Shown here: piece by piece, positions 24,172 through 35,882 of the stretch
Layout: each line of letters starts with the position of its first letter
How positions within the stretch are numbered: position 1 is the stretch's first letter
Assembly (NCBI GenBank): GCA_002633005.1
Contig: NMRA01000005.1
Location: 1,414,741-1,478,740, forward strand
Length of the DNA: 64,000 nt
Direction of reading: 5' to 3'
Source of the DNA: Phoronis australis
Taxonomy: Eukaryota; Phoronida; Phoronidae
Made by a program: the position numbers and the translations under genes
The notes under the pieces: model-generated
What the model saw: only the letters and a program-made list of their open reading frames with translations
What the model was told of the DNA's origin: nothing
The model's database searches: none

Positions 24172-27100
24172 TCAGCCCAGAGTTTCATTGGCGACTGTAG
24201 TTTTACTCTCGAATTCACACGTCCCACTTGAAAACCCAAATTGCATCAACACCAAGAAATATGTTAGGCAAATTCCATAAACCTGGAAAAACAAAACGAT
24301 GGTTACCTTTTATTGAACCCCGTACTTTAGACTTATTAAAGAAACACGTGGGAGCATCAAAATTCAAATATGACCGGGCAATAATTGTAACCAAGTCACA
24401 ATTTGAAAACTTGGAACCTCGAAGCTACTATGTAAGGTTTCCTAAATATTCATTTTGACTTCCAATATGAATACAATGTAAGAATAAACATTTTCCAATT
24501 GACAAAATTCGAGCCTAACAGATAACAACTGAATACCGGCTCCGAAGCCATAAAACAAAGCTTTCGGTCAATGTTTATTTTAATTGAAGTCGCAAAGGGT
24601 TTCTTTTTAAAAAATCACGTTAAATATTTTTGTAACGTGGGGAAAAGTTGGCTGAAGTGAAATTACCGTTAGCAACAGAGGTTTGTCAACCACAAAATAA
24701 TCCCACGCGGAGACGCCACCTGACGGCACCGAAAGCTTATTCAGAAACAGCTGTAACTCCGCAAGTTGTGATGACGTCATCTCAGTGAATGATTCCATGT
24801 CGTGGAGTATCGACAATACTTCTTGGGCCTAGAATGTAAAACCCAAATGCGTAAATATCCAGCTTCAGGCAGTTTTAAACGGTTTAGCTTCCCAATGAGC
24901 AGAAGTGTTTCATGAGCAGGTGAGTCCCATGAACACACAAATGTGTTTATTTAAAGCTTTCTTCCTAATGACAATATATTGAAAACAAATTGTTCTTTGG
25001 CCAGGTGTATTAGCTCCGATAGTTGCATATGATCAGGTTGCCATCATACACATTTCAATGTACTGCATATGCATATGAATTCTAAAAGTTTAAAGTGTTT
25101 TATTGAGCTATTTAAGTACAGGAACCTATACAAATATCTACTAGGACAATGACATCACAGAAGGCACGTGAGAATCCATTTCGTTTTGTACGTGTTTGTT
25201 AAAGGCGAAGGCAACCTTTTTTCGTGTCACTTTTAGCAAAAATAAGGTTCGTTGATTATCCCAGACACATTTTTTCACTTAATTACAGCTTTTCGTAATT
25301 TGATTTATTTATCGTCCTCTACTCCGGAAGTGATGTTTTGGGAGGCAAGAGTTTCGCGCCAATTTCTTTTCATTATAGTCTGACTGTGAGAGCTGTCGAG
25401 TCAGTCATTGTTCTACCTCGGTTGTGATAAGGTTGGTCGTCGTTTGCTTTTGTTTACAAGTCAGTTAACATGCCACGTTGTTGCTGCGTGCTGGGATGTA
25501 CTCATTATCGTCTCACACGCGCTTTGGGTACCTTGCGTCGCTTTCCGAAGGATGACACACTTCGCCGTACTTGGCAAGTCGTTCATGTGAAGAACGCAGC
25601 GCTAACCGTCCACGCAAATGAATGAAGGGTTACCGAGTGTGTGGCAAGCATTTTCTGCCGTCAGATTATGACAGATATGTACGCTGAATTGACGAAGGTC
25701 CCTGCGAAACAACGCCTGAAGAAGGGTACCATACCGTCGCTGTTGATTCCCGGCAGTGCCCCGTCGCCAACCCCGAGAAGTGCGTTTTTGAAGCGATTAG
25801 CCTCACGAGCTGTGGCCACTATATACAGTGACTGGAGGCACTTCATCTACTGTCACCCGTACCTCCGAACGTACCCCATTGCGTGCAATTCCAGGAACTA
25901 GCAGTGATGGGCCCTGTTACGTGCTGTTGTCTCTAGCCCAGAGCCTGTAAGCAGCCCTGCAGCGATGTTGAGAAGTGGGAGTGAATACAGGCCCAGTTGG
26001 ACACCCAATGAAGAGGACAGTTCGTCATCCAATGTACAGATCGGTGAGCCAAAGTTTGATAAGTTTATTGTGGACTTGTATTGGAGCTCTTTGGAAGGAG
26101 CCAAGTGTGTGGCGAGGGAGTCACACGGCGGGATGTAAGCAGTTTGGGTGCTCAGATCACCCTCCAGTGGGAGTGTGTCGTGGGATACTCGGGCAAGTGG
26201 AGCAGTTCTTCCTCCAATAGTGAGACGATAATGAGTGCACCCCAGTACGCAGCAACAGCGTGGCATGTTGACTGACCCGTAAGCAAAAGCAAACGACGAC
26301 CGAACTTATCACAACCGAGGTAGAACAATGACTGACTCTACAGCTCTTACAGTCAGACTAAAATGAAAAGAAATTGGCGCGAAATTCTTGCCTCCCAAAA
26401 CGTCACTTCCGGAGTAGACGACGAGTAATTAATTAAATTACGAAAAGCCGTAAATAAGTGAAAATATGTCTGGGATAATCAACGAACCTTATTTTTGCTA
26501 AAAATGACATGAAAAAAGGTTGCCTTCGCCTTTAAAATGTGTAGAAAGTATAAAATGGTGTTTGAATCTCTAATGTAAAAACTATACTCCTTTGTGCTAC
26601 GCTCATCAGAATAATTTTGTATAATTTAATGAAACAACTTTGTTAGGCGCAGTTTACCTTTGCATTAGCGGACGCTCCGACTAGGATTACTACAGAAGTA
26701 ATGAGTAGGCCACCAATTATCCAGTACATGTACGTTGCAAAGAAGAGATCGTTCGCTCTTGCGCAAGCGAAAGTGGCGAGAAGATAGATCATGCTGATGA
26801 TAAGAGCGGTGTTCATCACCAGATTTACTGCGATGTATGGAGAGAAAATAACACCGAGTTCGTCTATCAGTTTGCAAACGTGGCCGTGTAGTTTTCTGTA
26901 GTAACAGATATTTGGATAAAATGTGCTATCCTCGACCACCCTTCTCAGTTCAGAAATGAACTCGTCCATACACATGTTGGTCAAAGAAACCATAAGGATA
27001 TACAAAAAGGTTGGTGCAAGCCATGCAGCACTGTTGTAGGAGTTTGGAATTATGAAAATTATCTTGAATGCCTTTAGCCCCGGGTCACCGTGTTTCAACG

Positions 27101-27638
27101 GAGCAAAAAGAAGATCATGGTGCGGCGTCGCAATCTGCACAGTACTGTTAAATGCTACGTTCAAAACACTAAAAGCGACGAACACTGCCGTTACGACGTA
27201 ACATTTTCTTTGCATCCGCACTAGTGAGACTTTCCCTATGTTCCAACAGCTGACCAACTTCCTGACAGAATCGAAAAACCGCGGGAGCTTAGACCACTGA
27301 TGAAAAATGAGGAAATGGAGGATCGCGTGACAAGCACAGAGGAAAAGCCATATTAAGCTGGTGGCCGCGCTGAAAAAGACGTATTCCATTCTTGGTATTT
27401 GTGTCAGAATCCACACTTGTCTAACACATAAGGAAACTGGTACGGCGCATACCAAGAGCTGATAGAAAGAGCTTGGTCGCCATATTATGGAGAATCGTCG
27501 TCTTCCCTCGTTTTCGAAATGGACATTCCTCTCTAAAGTGTCTGATTGAGCCAATCCGAACAACTTAAGCGTGACCAGATAAGGTTGAAACACTTTTTGA
27601 ACCAGAACCTCTTGACTGCCTGTTGCAGACATGTCCAT
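24172..27638 (-). CDS. Gustatory-receptor-like 7TM protein (Grl copy 2), three exons, apparently complete
   Basis: Minus-strand exons 26658-27638, 24667-24828 and 24172-24282, both introns phase 0, 417 residues. Donors are AAG|gtaaac and ACG|gtaatt; acceptors are ttctag and tttccag. Exons 2 and 3 are exactly the lengths seen in copy 1 (162 and 111 bases), and the proteins align end to end, for example NMCMDEFISEL, YYRKLHGHVCKL and FSPYIAVNLV in both. The last exon starts VYGICLTYFLVLMQFGF, carrying the TY-x5-QF signature of the Gr superfamily. Start ATG 27638 is the first in frame. Conservation of frame, splice sites and membrane segments with many silent differences argues that both copies are under selection. 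Intron 1 contains the THAP foldback element at 25199-26534. Ligand and tissue cannot be read from sequence. Confidence 0.92.
25470..25800 (+). pseudogene. THAP domain fragment, left arm of foldback element
   Basis: Starts MPRCCCVLGCTHYRLT, continues FPKDDTLRRTWQVVHVKN, meets a stop, then after a frame change YRVCGKHFLPSDYD and KKGTIPSLLIPGSAPSP. The C-x-C, C-x2-H and P-S-L-box elements of a THAP zinc finger are all recognisable. The internal stop and frameshift make it non-functional. Similar to the fragment at 3914-4245. Confidence 0.8.
26100..26266 (-). pseudogene. THAP N-terminus, right arm of foldback element (mirror copy)
   Basis: The minus-strand frame begins MPRCCCVLGCTHYRLT at 26266, a mirror of the plus-strand start at 25470, then diverges into unrelated sequence. 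Only the first zinc-ligand pair is present. Confidence 0.75.
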
Positions 27639-28959
27639 CTTGTTGAAAAGTTAACTTCGAGAAAACTAGTTGTAGATTAGTTAACTACCGTTTAGCGCCC
27701 GATCAACTGAAAAATAACGATATAATGCAAGATCTTGATCGTACTGGTGAAAAATAACTATTTGCTCACCTTTAAAAAATCAATGAGGTATAAGATCAAG
27801 TAGCTGTCCATATGAATACGTTTTACCGCATATAAACCCCACTTGAAACTATAATGGGTTTACACTATTGTTCTTCATAACGTAACCGTTAGCGCATCTA
27901 TGCGTAATTAAACCCGACACCAAAAAACTAATATGGTATACCGCGCGTGGCCATATTTTTAGTGCAAAATGGCATCGCAGTCAATACTTGAAGAAGAGAA
28001 TTTAAAAATGGGGTAAACCCGTATTATCTGACATTTTATTTATCGCGTATTATTTTCAAAAGTGGCCATGGGATAAAATCGTGTAGGGTTGTACTGAAAT
28101 CTATGACCTGAAGATCTTTTCCTACGTGGTGCGTTGGTCCTTCTGAGATTGAACGGATGAATGCCACGTGTTTAAGCGTAGTCATTTGGACCAAAACTGC
28201 CAACTGCTTACTCTGTTATTAACCTGCCGGTGTTTTTTAGTACGCGCGTATTTGCGCATATGCGAAGTCACACCATCGATGTTCTGTGTTTGACCAGAGT
28301 GCATTTTCGTCATATTACATCTTTCTTTGAGCAGAGAAACTAGGATTTCAACCTAGTCTCAAAGACAATGAGATTGGATGTTTATTTGAAAACGTGATAA
28401 AGACAAAGAAAGTCTTGTAAACCACCCTGTTATAAATACCGGTGCAAAGATTCCAATAATATTCAGTGTTGGAAGTTCAATTTATGAACCGAGTTCCGTG
28501 GTCATAATTTAAGTTATGTTTGGCATTAAGTCACTACCTCCCAAAATGACACCTCAGTTTAAATTGATACACATTTTTATATATCTATTTCAAGTTATAT
28601 TTTTGGAAAAAAATCCGTCTTACCTAAGAATTGAGTGAATTTCCTTTATTGCGCAACACTTTCCAAATTCGCCGTGGGGTGGAATAGTACAGGGATGAGG
28701 TATAGTTTCTTAAATAGTACTTAATTCTTTTTTTCAAATCAGCGACTTCCTTTTTTATTTTTGTCCCTGAAGTCATAGAGTTTGAAACAACAAATTGCTG
28801 TGCCAAGTGGTAAGGGGGGTTGAAATCTATTTTAGAGATCTCTCGTCGCAAGCGGCTCGCTGTTCTCATGCGTTATGCTGGCAATTGGTCCGTGATTTTC
28901 ACACACTAGTTGAGGGTCGTGCTATGCACGATATTACAGAAGCAATCGTCTGATTTCAG
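27639..28959. other. Spacer between Grl copy 2 and the M4 protease gene
   Basis: This should hold the M4 gene's first (signal-peptide) exon, but none was found. A minus-strand frame at 28624-28869 (K/R-rich) was not recognised. Confidence 0.4.
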
Positions 28960-31900
28960 TAATATGGATGCTAGTCGCCATTGTCGACACCGCTTATTTG
29001 GAGAGAATGAGGCGGACTGAAACAAAAACTGGTTTGGACGATCAATCTTCTCTTGAAAGATACTTGGGCTTGGGTGAGACAGAATGGCTAGAAGCAGTCT
29101 CTGAGTTTAAAACAGTCAACGGAACAAAGGTTTGTTTTCAACTAAATTCTCCTTAGCTTCTATACCTCTCGTTTTCTTATCCATCGCTATCTCTTTCTTC
29201 CTCATCGTCATCATCTTCTTATCTTTATTCTTCTTATTCGTCCTCCTCCTCATATTCTTTTTCGTTTTTCCTTCTTCCCTTTCGGAAATATTCCACCACT
29301 TTCAATGTTTTTCTTGATGTTTTTAAATTAGCAACATTTAAATTAAGATACAACCTGTCTTAGTTACCGATGTATTTGTCTGACACTTGTAAACGCAGAT
29401 CGAGCTGACTATTCTTTAACTTTGGCTGCCATCGCTTAAAAGCCAAGGGGTCACCGTAAAATTTCCGTCCTGACTTCAGGATTTAAAAAAATCTTTATAA
29501 TTCGACTGGTTAGCGATCCTAATTAAATATAATGCAGTCGATGAGGCGTAGCTGACTGATTGTCTTTTAAGGTTTTGTAGAACTCTTGAAAATGTTAAAA
29601 TTCAGAGGGAACTTTCAGGTATTATGCTTTATGAAACGTTCTATTAAACACTGCTAGGAATTGTTTTTAAAATGTTCTATTTTTCTATGAGGAACTATCA
29701 AAAATAGGACGCACATAATTTTTGTGAAAAAATAACTTTAAAGTTGCATAAATCTACATGTCTAGAGTGCATTCAACCAAATTTCTACGAAATAAAGATT
29801 TCAACTCAACAAAAGTACATATTTACCGAGATCAGAAAGCATCAGAATTTGATTTTTTAAATTTATTCCAATCTGTCTTTGACTGGGTAACATGATCATG
29901 CCGTTTTAATAAAATTCAATAAAAAGGCACAATCGTAGCAAAACAACGGTATTAATAACATGACCAAATTTCCTTTGATATAAAAGTGTTAAAAATGAAT
30001 ATCTTACAGGTTTCTAAGTTATCATTTCGTTTTCTTTTCTATGTAACGTTTCAATATTTTCATAAAAACGATAAAAGTCCCATTTTCGATTGACCCTCAT
30101 GCAAAAAGGACCAATTTCAAATCACGTGTGGGAGAACAGTGTATACGGAATAGCACCTGAAATTTTCATGTGAATCCGGACTGTTACTTCTGAAATTTGA
30201 TGCTCCCAATTTTTAACATAACGTTAACGTCAGCGGTAGAAATGCTTGGAGGTGACATCGTTCATCCATCTGTGTAAGCTTCAACGAATGACAAATCTGT
30301 GTCATATTTCAAAATTTACGGCAAAATTCAGCACCTACAAATTTGTTGTGTTAAAATGTCACGTGATTCCGGTATCGAACTTACTTTAAAATTAAGGATT
30401 TTTACCTAAATATACTAATAGAAATCTTTTATACAGGTCAAGTTCAGACACGTGTACAGAGGCATCAAAGTTTATGGCGCGTCAGTTGTCGCCGGTAAAC
30501 TATATGGAAAATCGTACAACGGATGGGCGTACGGCAATCTAGCGAGAAAAATCCACGAAAATCTCAATTTGTCTGGTAAAGTAACCAGCGATAGTGCTTT
30601 GAACGAAACTGAATACTTTCATATAACTAACCTCCGAGGACGGATTTTTATTTGAATAATTAACTTACGGTTTCTGGAAGTACAGAATTTGCTTAGTAAC
30701 TTTCAATACGAATAGGCTCTACTCGCTTGATGACAACAAGACGTTCAATGTTACATTTCACCCTGTTCAATTCGCTATAAAACGAAAGTCGAATTCGGCC
30801 ATTTATTCAAATAAAGCAGTCTCATATTTCATGCCGGTTTACCAACAAAACTTCGAAACGATCAGCGACTCGAGAAAACGCTTCAGAGTTTATTGAGGTT
30901 GGACACGTGAACCCCTAAATTTGCGAATTCGAAAATGACGCACGAACGAATTGCCCGTGACTTGAGTTGGTAACGAAACTGGAATCCCATCGCAGTAAGG
31001 AATATTATGAGACCGATTTTTATGAGTGTATAAGGCCTAATTTGATGTTCGTGTTTAACTAGCTATACAAGACAAACGCGGCTTTTACAAGTCTATCTGA
31101 TAACACCGATATACAGCGTAGCCTGCATATTGTGCGGATAGCTGGTATTTACGTAAAATATCGCCAACATTTCAATACCTTTCAGTTAACATCATTTCTA
31201 AAATCTATTGGTCCATTTAAACCAACCACGAGCAGACTGCATCCCAGCTGGCTGAGTTCAATGATGGCAGCCGCCTGCTCGAAGCCGGTATTATTTATGG
31301 CCATGCTGCGAAGAGTCACAAGAAGGGCCGTGCCCGAGTGCTGTCTAATCAAATGCTTACAGGCAACGTCAGCCCTGGAGTTCTGCGCCTTCTGCTGTCA
31401 CGGGGATGGTCTGGGGAGGGGATTAATGCACCAGCATATCCCCAATGATCCTGTCCGTGACAGGTATTACAGGTATTACAGGTATTACCAACCTCTATCC
31501 AATTTCCATTGGCACGACATTTCGGTCGGCCATTCTCCGGCCATCTTCAGGTGTTAAAGTGTTCTTAAAAGAACGAGCACTGTACACTCATAATGGTCAA
31601 TGATGAGCAGTTTTTACTATTTTTTTCTCGTCTGAAACAGGGTTTGAACCGGGCACCTTGAGTTTGTCAATCCAGTACTTTTTAAAACCACTGCACCATC
31701 GAGTTATGTACTGGTTAGAATTCCTGGCTAACAATCTAAGGATCCCAGGTTCAAACTCAGCTTGAGCAAAGAGAACAATTTAAAAGTGCTCATTATTGAC
31801 GACCATGAGTTTACCATACACCTGCGCTCGTTCTTCTAAGAACACTGTAACACCTAGAAATAACATGAGAAATGACCTACCGAACAATCATCCTGATATA

Positions 31901-34900
31901 AATAAACTAGAGTTTGGTGTAAATAGACCAATAAATTTTAGAAATGATTTTACATAGCTAGCTCAAAGCGATTTTAGGAAGGCTTTTCAGTTAAATTATT
32001 TCCACCATATGTATCTGAAACAGAGTACGATGCCATGGATTGGCAATTCAGCGAGAAAGGCTCAGAAGAGTCTATGACGGCGTGCTTCATACACAACTCG
32101 CATAACGTTAGCCCCTACGATAACTACAGAAGAAATGAAAAGGCAGAATTATTCATATACGTCGGTACGTATGAAGCTATGTTGTATTTCAATGCACTAC
32201 CACTATTATATTTTCATGGGTTTTTGTATAAACCATAACCTATGAATTGTGTACCTCGTTAGGCCTTTATCCCCGACTGACGTACCGAAAGACAATGTAC
32301 CAAAAATTGTCCAGTATATCCCAAGAAATTTTTGTCTTGATGTATTGTTCGCTCTTAGTCGCCAGCAACTTTAAGACCGTCCCCAACCGTGATTAGTTTC
32401 GCACCCATATCCTCAATGAGATCATTTAGGTTTTACTGCCGTGGCCCATTCACAGCCCTCCATCCCACCTCTCGTCAGTGTATCGCCAAGGAATTATTTG
32501 TTCATTGAATACGTTTAGTTTTTCCAAACAATTATTTAAATCAACAATTTACTAATCCCGTCTGTGTAATTATTTTCCCCAAAAGGCAAACCCAGTGAGC
32601 CATCTGAGGTCAGTGCGCGCCTGATGTATCTTGTGTCGTACTTAGTGGAGATGACGACACCATCTGGCGAGTACGTGTCACGACCGATGTGTAAAGTGGA
32701 CGCCAAAACGCAGGGGGTCTTGCAATCGTGGGAAGGCTTGGCTACGGCTGCCATTAGAACCTCCCGAGAAGCCGTCGACGTACATACCGCTGCTGGTGGA
32801 AACCCAAAGGTAACCTTCAGATCACCGGCACCAGTGGGAATGAGGCTTTAAGTCAGCAGACCGATGAAGTCCTTCCACGACTTCACGGTCAAAAGATGTC
32901 TATGACATCTCACTACTCTTCCTGTAATGAACAGTAAAATAACATGAAATTGTCTTCAATTGCGATCACTCCGAGTGATTTCGTGGCTAAAAGGGCAATT
33001 TTCGAAGGGAAGATGTTCGCGTAACCTCTAAAAACGGCATGCTGGCGGCGTTTTGTTCTTGGTAGAGTCCGGAGATGGCTATCGTCCTAAATTCGCCTAG
33101 TATAAGATGTGCCCTGGAGTGCATGCCAATTATTTGGTGAAACATTCCCCGACTATGTCTCTTATCTTAGTCTTATAACACACCCGTGCATCACAGCCCA
33201 AGGGTGAGAGTGAACTGCGCCCTATTGGTTATACTCATTAGCTAACATGTAATACGGTATATTGTTAGCAACGTGCTCCTCTTGTTGTAGGCTGGTGTGC
33301 ACAAATTTGATGGGATACTGCTACCAAAGCTTTCGGCTATTACGACAGTAGAGGGCGCTAACTGCAAATATTCAAGCACAAAGGTAATAAGTATAAACAT
33401 GAAAGAAGGAGTTGAAAACGGCGAGGTTTATTCAGCCAAATGTTCAGACGAGTCTACCAGCAAGAAAATCAACGGAAACCCTGGCGTGTTCAACGACGCT
33501 CAATATTATGGTGGTGTCGCTGTTGATGCACTGACGGACATTTTCGGAAAGAATCCTTTCAGAGGCCCAGTGAAGCTCCGTGTGCACTACGGCAAGCGCT
33601 ACGAGAATGCATTCTGGGACGGAGAAACAGCCACTTTTGGGGATGGTGGAAACAGATTATACCCATTGGTTGGCCTTAATGTCATAGGACATGAACTTAC
33701 GCATGGCTTGACGGAGAAGCACTCTGGATTAGAGAGTCATGGTCAATCGGGCGCCATAAGTGAAGCAATTTCCGACATGGCTGGTGAAGCAATTGAATAC
33801 TACCACCACAAGGAGAACGATTTCCTCGTTGGAAGCGAAGTGTACAAGCAACGTGGCGCTGCAGTGCGGTACATGTGCCAACCGGAAAGAGATGGAAAAT
33901 CTATCAGCCACGCCAATGACTACTATCCAACCATGCATCTCCACAAAGCAAGTGGAGTGCTCAACAAAGCTTTCTGTTTGTTGGCGAAGAGCACTGGTTT
34001 CTCAGCGAAGTTGGCGTTTCGCATTTTTGCTCAAGCTAACCAAAACTATTTCGGACCAATGACAACGTTCGGTGATTGCGCGTGCGGTGTAGAAAACGCG
34101 GCAGCTGATGAAGGCGTAGACCTTACTGTCGTAAAACATGCACTCCAAAGCGTAGGTCTGTGCTGCGGGTGTACAGGTGTCAACGGCTTGCCTAATAGTG
34201 GAAACGACGTATCTCAACACATGCATTTTGATTACCCTACGTCAGCCAACATCGACGCAAACTCACAAGAATCGGACCAAAACGGAGCAAGCAAATCACT
34301 ATTCGTTGACAGGGATCAAACTCCATACGGATCACAGCACAAAAAGGAGTCATTCGACCCATCACCAGTGAACACTAAACCCGATCCCTCGGGATCAGAC
34401 AAAAATGAACCAGTAAAGCCATCGCCAATAAACACTACCCCGGATCCGTCACGATCTCATAAAAAAGAACAATGGGTTAAGCCACATCCGCCAGGATCAG
34501 ATCAGAATCCAGAACCTGTCAACCCTACGTCAGTCAACACTAACCCTAATGCCTCAGAATCAGACAAAAATGTACCGGTCAAGCCACTACCAGGAAACAC
34601 TAACACATATCCACCAGGATCAGATAAAAAAGAACAATGGGTTAAGCCACATCTGTCAGGATCAGATCAGAATCCAGAACCTGTCAACCCTACGTCAGTC
34701 AACACTAACCCTAATCCCTCAGACTCAGACAAAAATATACCGGTCAAGCCACTACCAGGAAACACTAACACATATCCGCCAGGATCAGATAAAAAAGAAC
34801 AGTGGGTTAAGCCACATCTGTCAGGATCAGATCAGAATCCAGACCATGTCAACCCTCAGACAGTCAACACTAGCCCTTATCCAACAGGATCAGACCAAAA

Positions 34901-35882
34901 TGTACCGGTCAAGCTACCACCGGGGAACACTAACACATATCCGTCAGGCTCAGATAAAAAAGAACAGTGGGTCAAGCTATATTCCTCGGGTTCAGAAAAG
35001 AATCCAGAACCTGTCAATCCTCCATCACTCAACACTAACCCTTATCCAGCAGGATCAGGTCAGAATGTATCAGTTAAACCACCGCCGGAGAACACTAACC
35101 CATATCGGCCAGGATCAGTTCAATATGAACAATGGGTTAGGCCATATCCCTCAGGATCAGATCAAAATCCGGATCCTGCTTCTTCTCCGCTAGTGAACAC
35201 GCCTAATCCTTCAGGATCAGACAGAAATGTACCGGTCAAGCCAATGTCGGTAAACACTAGCCCATATCCGCCAGTATCAGATAAAAAAGAACAACGGGTT
35301 AAGCCATATCCTTCAGGATCAGATCAGAACCCAGAACCTGTCAATCCTCTGCCAGTAAACACTAAACCTCATCCCTCAGGGTCAGACCAAAGTGAGACGA
35401 ACAAGCCACTGCCAGTACACACTAAACCATATCCTTCAGGAGCAGATCAAAATCCGGAACCTGCTTATCCTCCGCCGGTGAACACTAACCCATATCCGTC
35501 AGAATCAGATCAAAATGAGCAATGGGGTGAGTCGACTTCTGGGTTATTCGACTTTCGTGCACCGCATCCTAACCAAGCTGGCCAATCAGCTGCAGACTCT
35601 GAGACGCCAACTGGTAAAAGTGAAAATGGCAGAAGTAATACCAATCAGTCACCGAGTGACAAATCTAAACCAACTGTTCCAGACTCGTTTAAAGCCGGAG
35701 ATTTATTCTCAGTGGACGGGGGACAAACAGACAATGCAGCTGCTCAGTCTAGAGACTTGATGTCTTTTGCTTCAGGAGTCTTTAACCAGGTCAAATTTCC
35801 ATCGTCGAATGATGGCAAAAGGACGCCAAGTGGAAATGGAAAATCGAACGACACTGGCAAAGTTGCGTCCAATTCTGACTAA
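28960..35882 (+). CDS. M4 family (thermolysin-like) metallopeptidase with long repeat tail, five exons seen
   Basis: Exons 28960-29129, 30437-30575, 31991-32164, 32586-32809 and 33291-35882; all acceptors end AG, donors are gtttgt, gtaaag, gtacgt and gtaacc, and phases agree throughout. From ATG 28968 the product is 1096 residues, but the acceptor-like ttcag at 28959 suggests an upstream signal-peptide exon that I cannot find. Exons 1-4 encode the FTP/PepSY propeptide (KFRHVYRGIKVYGASVV; AELFIYV; ARLMYLVSYLVE; VDAKTQGVLQSWEGL). Exon 5 encodes the mature enzyme: HELTH (zinc His 367 and 371, general base Glu 368), zinc Glu 391 in SEAISDMAGE, the family's 24-residue spacing, and catalytic His 451 in HLHKASGVLNKAF. 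From about residue 540 a Pro/Asn/Ser/Asp tail follows. A secreted endopeptidase is expected. M4 is mainly bacterial; scattered animal copies suggest old transfer, and four introns here show it is a settled host gene. Confidence 0.95.
29590..30190 (+). repeat. Dispersed repeat family A, copy 3, in M4 gene intron 1
   Basis: Matches 14340-14590 directly ('aaaacaacggtattaataac', 'gtttctaagttatcatttcg') and 19440-19990 inversely. The longest copy in the window. Confidence 0.7.
30960..31085. repeat. Dispersed repeat, second copy of 18901-19030
   Basis: Shares 'cgcagtaaggaatattatga' and the following 'gaccgatttttatgagtgta' block. Confidence 0.5.
31511..31550 (-). other. Hairpin followed by GAAATGTCG, hammerhead-like remnant
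   Basis: On the minus strand CTGAAGA, then GGCC loop GGCC, then ACCGAAATGTCG. Core order as in hammerhead motifs; lies at the edge of the inverted SINE-like pair. Confidence 0.4.
31550..31862. repeat. Inverted pair of tRNA-derived SINE-like units in M4 gene intron 2
   Basis: The two outer 65-80 bases are inverse complements ('gtgttaaagtgttcttaaaa' versus 'ctaagaacactgtaacacct'). Inside, the minus strand has a tRNA-like head (A-box-like GGTGCAGTGG, B-box GGTTCAAACCC) and the plus strand a second B-box, GGTTCAAACTC near 31748. This looks like two SINE copies in opposite orientation around 31700. Confidence 0.65.
34340..35520 (+). repeat. In-frame 165-base tandem repeat in the M4 protease tail
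   Basis: The block coding EQWVKP starts at 34467, 34632, 34797, 34962 and 35127, exactly 165 bases apart, then at 35289 (162) with EQRVKP. Each 55-residue unit holds three smaller P-x-SGSD-rich motifs (SGSDQNPEPVNP, NTNP, VKPLPGNT). Units differ mainly by single substitutions and none breaks the frame. Confidence 0.95.

Larger units (their letters stand above)
25199..26534. mobile_element. THAP foldback transposon inside Grl copy 2 intron 1
   Basis: Inverted arms of about 330 bases (25199-25530 and 26205-26534) are roughly 90 percent identical, both starting TTAAAGGCGAAGGCAACC. Each arm includes the start of the same THAP open frame (MPRCCCVLGCTHYR), so the element is palindromic in gene content as well as ends. 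The middle holds the rest of one THAP domain. No transposase catalytic part is present, so it is non-autonomous. No clear target-site duplication is visible. Confidence 0.85.

Noticed and set aside
28624-28869. K/R-rich 81-codon minus-strand frame
   Set aside because: Vaguely like a retrotransposon segment, but no diagnostic motif.
31132-31557. 141-codon plus-strand frame in M4 intron 2
   Set aside because: Runs through a triple 'ggtattaca' repeat and into the hairpin motif and SINE arm; no protein family recognised.
34549-35193. 214-codon plus-strand frame inside the M4 tail
   Set aside because: Shadow frame of the 165-base repeat; it stays open only because the unit is a multiple of three.
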